Shown piece after piece: positions 27,049 to 34,422 of a stretch of 64,000 bases of DNA (positions within the stretch are counted from its first letter, which is position 1; every line of letters starts with the position of its first letter). The stretch is from Streptomyces griseoluteus (GTDB lineage Bacteria; Actinomycetota; Actinomycetes; Streptomycetales; Streptomycetaceae). The notes beneath the pieces were generated by a model that ran no database searches, was not told where the DNA came from, and worked only from the letters and a program-made list of their open reading frames with translations. The stretch is from contig JOBE01000018.1 of NCBI GenBank assembly GCA_000717735.1, positions 1 to 64,000 of the forward strand. Reading direction: 5' to 3'. A program made the position numbers and the translations under genes.

Positions 27049-28143
27049 GTGCATGTCGTACTCGCCGGCGGGGGGACCGCCGGCCACATCGAGCCGGCGC
27101 TGGCCCTCGCGGACGCCCTGCGCAGGCAGGACCCCAGTGTGGGGATCACGGCGCTCGGCACGGAGAAGGGTCTGGAGACCCGGCTCGTGCCCGAGCGCGG
27201 CTACGAGCTGGCCCTGATCCCCGCCGTGCCGCTGCCCCGCAAGCCCACCCCCGAGCTGATCACCGTCCCCGGGCGGCTGCGCGGCACGATCAAGGCGGCC
27301 GAGCAGATCCTGGAGCGCACCAAGGCGGACTGCGTGGTGGGCTTCGGCGGTTACGTGGCGCTGCCCGGCTATCTCGCGGCCAAGCGCCTCGGTGTGCCGA
27401 TCGTGGTCCACGAGGCCAACGCCCGGCCCGGCCTCGCCAACAAGATCGGCTCGCGGTACGCGGCCGGGGTCGCCGTCGCCACCCCGGACAGCAAGCTCCG
27501 CAACGCGCGCTACATCGGGATCCCGCTGCGGCACACCATCGCGACCCTCGACCGGGCGCGGGTGCGCCCCGAGGCGCGCGCCGCCTTCGGGCTCGACCCC
27601 AACCTGCCGACGCTCCTCGTCTCGGGCGGCTCGCAGGGCGCCCGGCGGCTCAACGAGGTCGTCCAGCAGATCGCCCCGGTGCTCCAGCGCTCCGGCATCC
27701 AGATCCTGCACGCGGTCGGCCCGAAGAACGAAATGCCGCGCGTCGACAACATGCCCGGAATGCCGCCCTACGTGCCGGTACCGTACGTGGACCGGATGGA
27801 CCTCGCGTACGCCGCGGCCGACATGATGCTCTGCCGCGCGGGTGCGATGACCGTCGCCGAGCTCTCCGCCGTCGGGCTGCCGGCCGCGTACGTCCCGCTG
27901 CCCATCGGCAACGGCGAACAGCGGCTCAACGCCCAGCCGGTGGTCAAGGCCGGCGGTGGACTCCTCGTCGACGACGCGGAGCTGACGCCGCAGTGGGTGC
28001 AGGGCAACGTCCTGCCCGTACTGGCCGATCCGCACCGGTTGTACGAGATGTCCCGCGCCGCCGCCGAGTTCGGCCGCCGGGACGCCGACGACCTGCTCGT
28101 CGGCATGGTGTACGAGGCGATCGCCGCCCGCCGACAGGCGTAG
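27049..28143 (+). CDS. murG: Lipid II-forming GlcNAc transferase MurG
   Basis: Transfers GlcNAc from UDP-GlcNAc to lipid I on the inner membrane face, making lipid II. 364 residues; GT-B fold with the first glycine loop MHVVLAGGGTAGHIEPALALA, second loop VVGFGGYVALPGYLAA, IVVHEANARPGLANK, LLVSGGSQGARRLNE and the UDP-GlcNAc site MLCRAGAMTVAELSAVGLPA. GTG 27049, 6 bases after ftsW. Confidence 0.97.
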   Translation: MHVVLAGGGTAGHIEPALALADALRRQDPSVGITALGTEKGLETRLVPERGYELALIPAVPLPRKPTPELITVPGRLRGTIKAAEQILERTKADCVVGFGGYVALPGYLAAKRLGVPIVVHEANARPGLANKIGSRYAAGVAVATPDSKLRNARYIGIPLRHTIATLDRARVRPEARAAFGLDPNLPTLLVSGGSQGARRLNEVVQQIAPVLQRSGIQILHAVGPKNEMPRVDNMPGMPPYVPVPYVDRMDLAYAAADMMLCRAGAMTVAELSAVGLPAAYVPLPIGNGEQRLNAQPVVKAGGGLLVDDAELTPQWVQGNVLPVLADPHRLYEMSRAAAEFGRRDADDLLVGMVYEAIAARRQA

Positions 28144-28171
28144 CGCGGCGGCTGAGGGCAGGAGACGCCAC

Positions 28172-28975
28172 GTGGCAGCCGGACCGACGACCGCCGAGAA
28201 GAGCGGCGCCAGCACGTCGAAGGGGTCGTCGGACGGTCCGTCCCGCACGGGTACCCGGAATCGCAGGTTCCGGGTACCCGGCGCCCGGGTACTCCTGATC
28301 GCGCTCGCGGTCCTCGTGCTCGTGGCCGGCGGGGTCTGGGCGCTCTACGGCTCGGCCTGGTTCCGTGTGGAACGTGTGAAGACTTACGGCACCACGGTCC
28401 TGACCCCGCGTGAGGTCGAGGAGGTCGCCGCCGTCCCGGTCGGCGCCCCGCTCGTCTCGCTCGACACCGACGCCATCGAGGCCCGGCTCCGGCAGGAGCT
28501 GCCGCGCATCGATTCGGTGGACGTCGTGCGGTCCTGGCCGCACGGAATCGGGCTGAAAGTGACGGAAAGGAAGCCCGTTCTGCTGATGGAAAAGGGCGGA
28601 AAGTTCGTCGAAGTGGACGCGACCGGTAAGCCGTTCGCCACGGTCGACACCGCCCCCCGAGGCGTCCCCCGGCTCGTCCTCGACGCCGCCTCCTCCCCGA
28701 GCCTGCGCCGCTTCGACGCGGACCGGCTGCTCAGGGAGGCGGTCCGCGTCCGGGGTGAACTCCCGGCGGAAATCGCCCGGAACACTCGTGTCGTGCGCGT
28801 CACCTCGTACGACTCCGTCACTCTGGAGCTGACCAGGGGGCGCAGCGTCTTCTGGGGCAGCGGCGAGCACGGTCCGGTCAAGGCCCGGGTGCTCACCGCG
28901 CTCCTGAAGGCCACTCCCAAAGCGGGGCACTTCGATGTAAGTGCCCCCATGGCGCCCGCCTCGTCCGGAAGTTGA
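28172..28975 (+). CDS. ftsQ: Cell division protein FtsQ (DivIB)
   Basis: Bitopic divisome protein bridging FtsL/FtsB-type partners. 267 residues: a 45-residue charged, Ser/Thr-rich cytoplasmic start, one membrane helix (VLLIALAVLVLVAGGVWALYG), the POTRA domain (FRVERVKTYGTTVLTPREVE to GIGLKVTERKPVLL) and the beta domain with FVEVDATGKPF. Start GTG 28172 with GGGCAGGAGA upstream. Placed directly before ftsZ as usual, but separated from it by a 282-base regulatory gap. Confidence 0.94.
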   Translation: MAAGPTTAEKSGASTSKGSSDGPSRTGTRNRRFRVPGARVLLIALAVLVLVAGGVWALYGSAWFRVERVKTYGTTVLTPREVEEVAAVPVGAPLVSLDTDAIEARLRQELPRIDSVDVVRSWPHGIGLKVTERKPVLLMEKGGKFVEVDATGKPFATVDTAPRGVPRLVLDAASSPSLRRFDADRLLREAVRVRGELPAEIARNTRVVRVTSYDSVTLELTRGRSVFWGSGEHGPVKARVLTALLKATPKAGHFDVSAPMAPASSGS

Positions 28976-29257
28976 CGGGTATCGCCCCTGGCCAGCACCC
29001 TGGTTGGCCAGCGCTACGGGTGATCACATAGGGTGAAAAGAAAAACGGGAGGTTCGGCGTGTTCGTTGAACGTGCGCCGCTTGTCGACTTAGTGTCTCGT
29101 TCGGAAGAGTCCAGCGAACAGGGACACTGGTAACCCTAAACTTCAACGTTAGGGTTTGGGTCGGCGTTTCGGACCGTCCCAATCGGCATCCGTCGTCAGC
29201 AGCGCGCCCAACCACCGCGCGGCGACGACACGTAACTCGAGGCGAGAGGCCTTCGAC
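28976..29257 (+). promoter_or_regulatory. ftsZ regulatory region
   Basis: 282 bases. Candidate promoter A: TTGGCC (29004-29009), 19-base spacer, TAGGGT (29029-29034). Candidate promoter B: TTGAAC (29066-29071), 17-base spacer, TTAGTG (29089-29094). A GTGTC (29092-29096) overlaps the -10 of B and a GACAC lies at 29123-29127; GACAC is the WhiA recognition core, and WhiA/WhiB activation of ftsZ during sporulation is established in Streptomyces. A CTGGCCA/TGGCCAG inverted repeat sits at 28988-29011. Which promoters are used cannot be told from sequence. Confidence 0.55.
29132..29156 (+). repeat. Inverted repeat in the ftsZ leader
   Basis: AACCCTAA (29132-29139) and TTAGGGTT (29149-29156) are perfect inverted copies with a 9-base loop. 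This AT-richer element stands out in the leader, about 100 bases before the ftsZ GTG. It may be an RNA hairpin or a protein site. Confidence 0.7.
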
Positions 29258-30472
29258 GTGGCAGCACCGCAGAACTACCTCGCAGTCATCAAGGTCATCG
29301 GTGTCGGCGGCGGTGGTGTCAATGCCATCAACCGAATGATCGAGGTCGGTCTCAAGGGCGTCGAGTTCATCGCGATCAACACCGACGCGCAAGCGCTGTT
29401 GATGAGCGACGCCGACGTCAAGCTCGACGTCGGCCGTGAACTCACCCGCGGCCTGGGGGCCGGGGCCAACCCGGCCGTCGGTCGCAAGGCGGCAGAGGAC
29501 CACCGTGAGGAGATCGAGGAGGTCCTCAAGGGGGCCGACATGGTCTTCGTCACCGCCGGAGAAGGCGGCGGCACCGGCACCGGCGGCGCACCCGTCGTCG
29601 CCAACATCGCACGCTCGCTCGGCGCCCTCACGATCGGTGTGGTCACCCGGCCGTTCACCTTCGAGGGACGTCGTCGTGCCAACCAGGCGGAGGACGGCAT
29701 CGCCGAACTCCGCGAAGAGGTCGACACCCTCATCGTCATCCCGAACGACCGGCTCCTGTCGATCTCGGACCGTCAGGTCTCCGTGCTCGACGCCTTCAAG
29801 TCGGCCGACCAGGTGCTGCTGAGCGGTGTCCAGGGCATCACCGACCTGATCACCACCCCGGGTCTGATCAACCTCGACTTCGCCGACGTCAAGTCGGTCA
29901 TGTCCGAGGCGGGTTCGGCACTCATGGGCATCGGCTCCGCCCGCGGCGACGACCGCGCGGTGGCGGCGGCGGAGATGGCGATCTCCTCGCCGCTCCTGGA
30001 AGCCTCCATCGACGGCGCCCGCGGCGTGCTGCTCTCCATCTCCGGCGGCAGCGACCTCGGTCTCTTCGAGATCAACGAGGCCGCGCAGCTGGTCAGCGAG
30101 GCCGCCCACCCCGAGGCCAACATCATCTTCGGCGCCGTCATCGACGACGCCCTCGGCGACGAGGTCCGGGTCACCGTCATCGCGGCAGGCTTCGACGGCG
30201 GCCAGCCGCCGGCCCGCCGGGACAACATCATCGGCTCGGTCTCGGCCAAGCGCGAGGAGCCGGCCCCGGCGCCCCGCCACGTCGAGAACTCCCGTCCGCT
30301 GGGCGGCCTCGGCACCGTCGCCCCGCGCGAGGAGCCGGCCCCGGTTCCGGCCGAGCCGGCCCCGGCGGTCAACGAGACCCCGCTGTCGTCCGCCCCTCCG
30401 GTCGTCCCGCCGGCCCGTCCGTACGCGGACAGCCAGGCCGAAGAGCTGGACGTCCCGGACTTCCTGAAGTGA
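29258..30472 (+). CDS. ftsZ: Cell division GTPase FtsZ
   Basis: Tubulin-like GTPase forming the Z-ring and, in Streptomyces, the sporulation Z-ladders. 404 residues. The GTP-binding elements are [17 protein letters not shown] near the N-terminus, the tubulin signature [13 protein letters not shown] near residue 107, and NDRLLSI and [11 protein letters not shown] further on. A Pro/Ala/Glu-rich linker from about residue 320 leads to the conserved C-terminal peptide [10 protein letters not shown], which binds membrane tethers such as SepF. GTG 29258 is chosen by family alignment and the GGCGAGAGG ribosome binding site. Its stop overlaps the pgeF start (GTGA). Confidence 0.98.
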   Translation: MAAPQNYLAVIKVIGVGGGGVNAINRMIEVGLKGVEFIAINTDAQALLMSDADVKLDVGRELTRGLGAGANPAVGRKAAEDHREEIEEVLKGADMVFVTAGEGGGTGTGGAPVVANIARSLGALTIGVVTRPFTFEGRRRANQAEDGIAELREEVDTLIVIPNDRLLSISDRQVSVLDAFKSADQVLLSGVQGITDLITTPGLINLDFADVKSVMSEAGSALMGIGSARGDDRAVAAAEMAISSPLLEASIDGARGVLLSISGGSDLGLFEINEAAQLVSEAAHPEANIIFGAVIDDALGDEVRVTVIAAGFDGGQPPARRDNIIGSVSAKREEPAPAPRHVENSRPLGGLGTVAPREEPAPVPAEPAPAVNETPLSSAPPVVPPARPYADSQAEELDVPDFLK

Positions 30473-31197
30473 TAGGACAGCGATTCGACGCGAACGGCGC
30501 GCACTTCGCCTTCACCGACAGGTGGGGCGGGGTGAGCGCCGTTCCGTACGAGGAGCTCAATCTCGGCGGTGCGGTGGGGGACGACCCCGAAGCCGTACGG
30601 ACCAACCGGGCGCTCGCGGCGGGTGCCCTCGGGCTCGACCCGGCGCGGGTGGTCTGGATGAACCAGGTGCACGGCGCCGACGTCGCCGAGGTCGACGGGC
30701 CGTGGGGCACCGCCGGGATCCCCTCGGTGGACGCCCTCGTCACCACCCGGCCGGGACTCGGCCTCGCCGTCCTCACCGCGGACTGCGTTCCCGTCCTCCT
30801 CGCCGACCCGGTCGCCGGAGTCGCCGCCGCCGCCCACGCCGGACGCCCCGGAATGGTGGCGGGTGTGGTCCCGGCCGCGGTCGCGGCCATGATCGAACTC
30901 GGCGCCGATCCCGCCCGTGTCGTCGCCCGCACCGGCCCCGCCGTCTGCGGGCGCTGCTACGAGGTGCCGGAGGCCATGCGGGCCGAGGTCGCCGAGACCG
31001 AACCGGCCGCCTGGGCCGAGACGAGCTGGGGCACCCCGGCCGTCGACGTCACCGCCGGAGTGCACGCCCAGCTCGAACGGCTCGGTGTCACCGACCGGCA
31101 GGCCAGTACGGTCTGCACCCGGGAATCCGGTGACCACTACTCGTACCGCCGCGATCGCACCACGGGGCGACTCGCGGGATATGTCTGGTTGGACTGA
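30469..31197 (+). CDS. pgeF: Peptidoglycan editing factor PgeF / YlmD (DUF152)
   Basis: Multicopper-oxidase-fold family reported to hydrolyse wrongly loaded UDP-MurNAc-L-Ser, ensuring L-Ala in the stem peptide. 242 residues; the His-Cys-His metal site is visible in [28 protein letters not shown] and [11 protein letters not shown] (the usual form is HAGWRG; here Gly-Arg-Pro). CxRxC-like [11 protein letters not shown] follows. GTG 30469 overlaps the ftsZ stop, so production is coupled to ftsZ. Position after ftsZ matches ylmD of Gram-positive bacteria. Confidence 0.9.
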   Translation: MIGQRFDANGAHFAFTDRWGGVSAVPYEELNLGGAVGDDPEAVRTNRALAAGALGLDPARVVWMNQVHGADVAEVDGPWGTAGIPSVDALVTTRPGLGLAVLTADCVPVLLADPVAGVAAAAHAGRPGMVAGVVPAAVAAMIELGADPARVVARTGPAVCGRCYEVPEAMRAEVAETEPAAWAETSWGTPAVDVTAGVHAQLERLGVTDRQASTVCTRESGDHYSYRRDRTTGRLAGYVWLD

Positions 31198-31205
31198 GAA
31201 GAGAC

Positions 31206-31925
31206 ATGACGGACCGCACGTCGGAACTCGCCGAGAATCTGGCCCGGGTGGAGGCGCGCATCGCCGCCGCCTGCGCCGCCGCCGGACGCCCGCGGGAAGA
31301 GGTGACGCTCATCGTGGTCACCAAGACCTACCCCGCGAGCGACGTGAGAATCCTTCACGGACTCGGTGTCCGGCACGTCGCGGAGAACCGCGACCAGGAC
31401 GCCGCCCCCAAGGCGGCGGCCTGTGCCGACCTTGATCTGACCTGGCACTTCGTGGGCCAGTTGCAGACCAACAAGGTCAGATCCGTGGTGGGTTATGCCG
31501 ATGTGGTGCAGTCTGTCGACCGCTTGAAGCTCGTTTCCTCCCTCTCCGCGGCCGCGGAGAAGGAGGGCCGCGAACTCGGCTGCCTCCTCCAGGTCGCCCT
31601 CGACGCCGGGTCCGGCGAGCGGGGCGAGCGCGGCGGTGTCGCGCCCGACGGGATCGAGGAGTTGGCGGCCGCGGTGGACGCCGCACCCGGACTGCGGCTC
31701 GACGGTCTGATGACCGTCGCCCCGCTCGCCGGTCCGTACGCGGGACGGCAACGTGCCGCGTTCGACCGGTTGATGGATTTGTCGACTGCCCTGCGCGCGA
31801 CCCGTCCGGCTGCGAACATGGTGTCAGCAGGGATGAGTGCGGACCTCGAGGAGGCCGTCGCTGCCGGGGCGACACACGTACGCGTCGGTACGGCGGTACT
31901 CGGCGTCCGCCCGAAGCTCGGGTAA
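31206..31925 (+). CDS. YggS/YlmE family PLP homeostasis protein
   Basis: Single-domain pyridoxal-phosphate-binding protein of the fold III (alanine racemase N-terminal) type, with no known catalytic activity; homologues control PLP and amino acid balance. 239 residues. PLP Lys lies in VTLIVVTKTYPASD; HVAENRDQD, TWHFVGQLQTNKVR, the GLMTVAPLA segment and the C-terminal NMVSAGMSADLEEAVAAGATHVR (core SAGMSADLEEA) bind the cofactor phosphate. ATG 31206 has a GAGAAGAG ribosome binding site, 8 bases after pgeF. Confidence 0.94.
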   Translation: MTDRTSELAENLARVEARIAAACAAAGRPREEVTLIVVTKTYPASDVRILHGLGVRHVAENRDQDAAPKAAACADLDLTWHFVGQLQTNKVRSVVGYADVVQSVDRLKLVSSLSAAAEKEGRELGCLLQVALDAGSGERGERGGVAPDGIEELAAAVDAAPGLRLDGLMTVAPLAGPYAGRQRAAFDRLMDLSTALRATRPAANMVSAGMSADLEEAVAAGATHVRVGTAVLGVRPKLG

Positions 31926-32063
31926 CGTCGCGAAGCAAGTCGGACCACAGCAGAAAATATGGTCATTCCGCAGAACGGCGGGATGGCCCGTGGATCGCGG
32001 GCACTTGGTGACGCTGCGAATTGGCCAGTAGGGCGATCCACCACAGAGCGGAGGAATCGGAGA

Positions 32064-32684
32064 ATGGCCGGCGCGATGCGCAAGATGGCGGTCTACCTCG
32101 GCCTCGTGGAGGACGATGGGTACGACGGCCGGGGCTTTGACCCCGACGACGACTTCGAACCCGAGCTGGAGCCGGAGCCCGAGCGCGACCGGCGTCACAC
32201 CCCTCCGCGCCAGGTGGAGCGCGAGGAGCCGGTACGAGTGGTGCAGCCCCCGGCTCCCCGGGAACCGATCGCCCATTCTGTCCCGGTACTCGCCGAAAGT
32301 GGACGTCCGGCCCGAATTGCCCCCGTGGCATCCATCACACCCGAACGTCCGAGCATGGAGAAGAACGCACCGGTGATCATGCCCAAGGTCGTGTCCGAGC
32401 GGGAGCCCTACCGCATCACCACGCTGCACCCGCGGACCTACAACGAGGCCCGTACCATCGGGGAACACTTCCGTGAGGGCACCCCGGTGATCATGAACCT
32501 CACGGAGATGGACGACACGGATGCGAAGCGACTTGTCGACTTTGCCGCCGGACTCGTCTTCGGGCTCCATGGCAGCATTGAGCGCGTGACGCAGAAGGTG
32601 TTCCTGTTGTCGCCTGCTAACGTCGATGTCACGGCGGAGGACAAGGCCCGGATCGCAGAGGGCGGATTCTTCAACCAGAGCTGA
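32064..32684 (+). CDS. sepF: Z-ring membrane tether SepF
   Basis: FtsZ-binding, membrane-associating division protein. 206 residues. The N-terminal amphipathic helix ([17 protein letters not shown]) probably binds membrane; a disordered acidic/Pro-rich linker follows; the C-terminal SepF domain starts at [19 protein letters not shown] and includes [20 protein letters not shown] and [20 protein letters not shown] (core [10 protein letters not shown]). Actinobacteria use it in place of FtsA. ATG 32064 has the ribosome binding site GAGGAATCGGAGA. TATGGT around 31957 may be the -10 of its own promoter in the 138-base gap. Confidence 0.94.
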   Translation: MAGAMRKMAVYLGLVEDDGYDGRGFDPDDDFEPELEPEPERDRRHTPPRQVEREEPVRVVQPPAPREPIAHSVPVLAESGRPARIAPVASITPERPSMEKNAPVIMPKVVSEREPYRITTLHPRTYNEARTIGEHFREGTPVIMNLTEMDDTDAKRLVDFAAGLVFGLHGSIERVTQKVFLLSPANVDVTAEDKARIAEGGFFNQS

Positions 32685-32764
32685 GAACACGAGAACCGGA
32701 CGGGCCGGTCGCGAAGCGGCCGGACAAGTAAGAGCACGTAAGTCAGGGGAGAGGGAAACGCGGG

Positions 32765-33055
32765 ATGGGCGTCGCACTACAGGTGGTCTACATCGTGCTG
32801 ATGTGCTTCCTCGTCCTCCTGATCGTCCGACTTGTCATGGACTACGTCTTCCAGTTCGCCCGTTCATGGCAACCCGGTAAGGCGATGGTGGTCGTTCTCG
32901 AGGCCACTTACACTGTCACCGATCCACCGCTCAAGCTTCTGCGGCGACTCATCCCGCCGCTGCGTCTCGGGGGCGTGGCACTCGACCTGTCCTTCTTCGT
33001 TCTGATGATCATCGTCTACATCCTGATCTCCATCGTGAGCAGCTTCGCGAGGTGA
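32765..33055 (+). CDS. sepG: YggT family membrane protein (SepG/YlmG)
   Basis: 96 residues with two membrane helices (LQVVYIVLMCFLVLLIVRLVM; ALDLSFFVLMIIVYILISIV) and the YggT motif VTDPPLKLLRRLIPPLRLGG between them. In Streptomyces the protein at this place, SepG, helps position SsgB at future septa and affects nucleoid compaction. ATG 32765, ribosome binding site GGGGAGAGGGAA. Located between sepF and divIVA as in other actinobacteria. Confidence 0.92.
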   Translation: MGVALQVVYIVLMCFLVLLIVRLVMDYVFQFARSWQPGKAMVVVLEATYTVTDPPLKLLRRLIPPLRLGGVALDLSFFVLMIIVYILISIVSSFAR

Positions 33056-33110
33056 ATGTGGACGATACGGTCTTGCCGACTGCCGACGACTACGTAGAGG
33101 TGAAGAAGAG

Positions 33111-34238
33111 ATGCCGCTGACCCCCGAGGACGTGCGGAACAAGCAGTTCACGACCGTCCGCCTCCGAGAAGGCTATGACGAGGACGAGGTCGATGCCTTC
33201 CTCGACGAGGTCGAGGCCGAGCTGACCCGCCTGCTCCGCGAGAACGAGGACCTGCGCGCCAAGCTGGCCGCCGCGACGCGTGCCGCCGCGCAGAACCAGC
33301 AGCAGCAGGGGATGCGCAAGCCCCCGGAGCCGCAGGATCGTCCCGTCGGTCCCGGCGCCCCCGTGCCCGCGGCCATATCCGGACCGCCGGTCCAGCAGCA
33401 GCCGCAGCAGATGGGCCCGCCGCAGCTGCCGTCCGGTGCCCCGCAGCTTCCCGCCGGCCCGATGCAGGGCGGCCCCATGCAGGGTGGGCCCATGCAGGGC
33501 GGCCCCATGCAGGGTGGCCCGATGGGCCCCGGCCCGATGCAGGGTGGCCCGATGGGTCACCCGCAGCAGCAGCAGATGCAGCAGATGCAGCAGCAGCAGA
33601 TGCCGCCGCAGATGCAGCAGCAGCAGCCTGCCCAGGGTCCCGGTGGCGACAGCGCCGCGCGTGTCCTCTCGCTGGCCCAGCAGACCGCCGACCAGGCGAT
33701 CGCCGAGGCCCGCTCCGAGGCCAACAAGATCGTCGGCGAGGCGCGTTCGCGCGCCGAGGGCCTGGAGCGGGACGCCCGCGCCAAGGCGGACGCTCTCGAG
33801 CGGGACGCCCAGGAGAAGCACCGCGTCGCCATGGGCTCCCTGGAGTCCGCCCGCGCCACGCTCGAGCGCAAGGTCGAGGACCTGCGCGGCTTCGAGCGCG
33901 AGTACCGCACGCGGCTGAAGTCGTACCTGGAGTCGCAGCTGCGTCAGCTGGAGACCCAGGCCGACGACTCGCTGGCCCCGCCGCGCACCCCGGCCGCGGC
34001 CTCGCTGCCGCCGGCCCCGTCGATGGCCTCGGCCGGCGCGGGCGCGCCGTCCTACGGTGGGAACGGCTCCATGGGCGGTGCGCCGTCCATGGGTGGCGCC
34101 CCCTCCTACGGCGGCCAGCAGCAGATGTCTCCGGCGATGACCCAGCCGATGGCTCCGGTCCGCCCGCAGGCACCGCAGCCGATGCAGCAGGCGCCTGCGC
34201 CGATGCGCGGCTTCCTGATCGACGAGGACGACAACTGA
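33111..34238 (+). CDS. divIVA: Polar growth determinant DivIVA
   Basis: Coiled-coil scaffold that marks hyphal tips and recruits the apical wall-synthesis machinery; essential in Streptomyces. 375 residues. The N-terminal membrane-binding DivIVA domain (MPLTPEDVRNKQFTTVRLRE and DEDEVDAFLDEVEAELTRLL) and first coiled coil are followed by a low-complexity linker with four GGPMQ repeats and Gln runs (about residues 115-180), a long second coiled coil (LAQQTADQAIAEARSEANKI and on), and a Pro/Met/Gly-rich tail ending GFLIDEDDN. ATG 33111 with GAGGTGAAGAAGAG upstream. Confidence 0.96.
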   Translation: MPLTPEDVRNKQFTTVRLREGYDEDEVDAFLDEVEAELTRLLRENEDLRAKLAAATRAAAQNQQQQGMRKPPEPQDRPVGPGAPVPAAISGPPVQQQPQQMGPPQLPSGAPQLPAGPMQGGPMQGGPMQGGPMQGGPMGPGPMQGGPMGHPQQQQMQQMQQQQMPPQMQQQQPAQGPGGDSAARVLSLAQQTADQAIAEARSEANKIVGEARSRAEGLERDARAKADALERDAQEKHRVAMGSLESARATLERKVEDLRGFEREYRTRLKSYLESQLRQLETQADDSLAPPRTPAAASLPPAPSMASAGAGAPSYGGNGSMGGAPSMGGAPSYGGQQQMSPAMTQPMAPVRPQAPQPMQQAPAPMRGFLIDEDDN

Positions 34239-34282
34239 CGGCGCCTGGTCGCGCGATGAGCGCGTAGCCGTCGGCAGGCTAG

Positions 34283-34315
34283 AAGGGCCGGTCCCCCACG
34301 GGGGGCCGGCCCTTT
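34283..34315 (+). terminator. divIVA terminator
   Basis: 15-base arms (34283-34297 and about 34300-34314, one mismatch) followed by TTT. It ends the dcw transcript. Confidence 0.8.
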
Positions 34316-34371
34316 GCCGTGGGCCGGGGTCTGTCTTCGGGATCGGGCCGGGCTCGCGTGCGCGTCCGGGG

Positions 34372-34418
34372 TACGGCGAAGGGCCCGGCACATCACTGGT
34401 GCCGGGCCCTTCGCCGTA
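34372..34418. terminator. Bidirectional terminator, divIVA-ileS
   Basis: Perfect 19-base-pair hairpin (34372-34390 with 34400-34418, 9-base loop), 4 bases beyond the ileS stop on the minus strand. Serves ileS and backs up divIVA termination. Confidence 0.88.
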
Positions 34419-34422
34419 TCGC

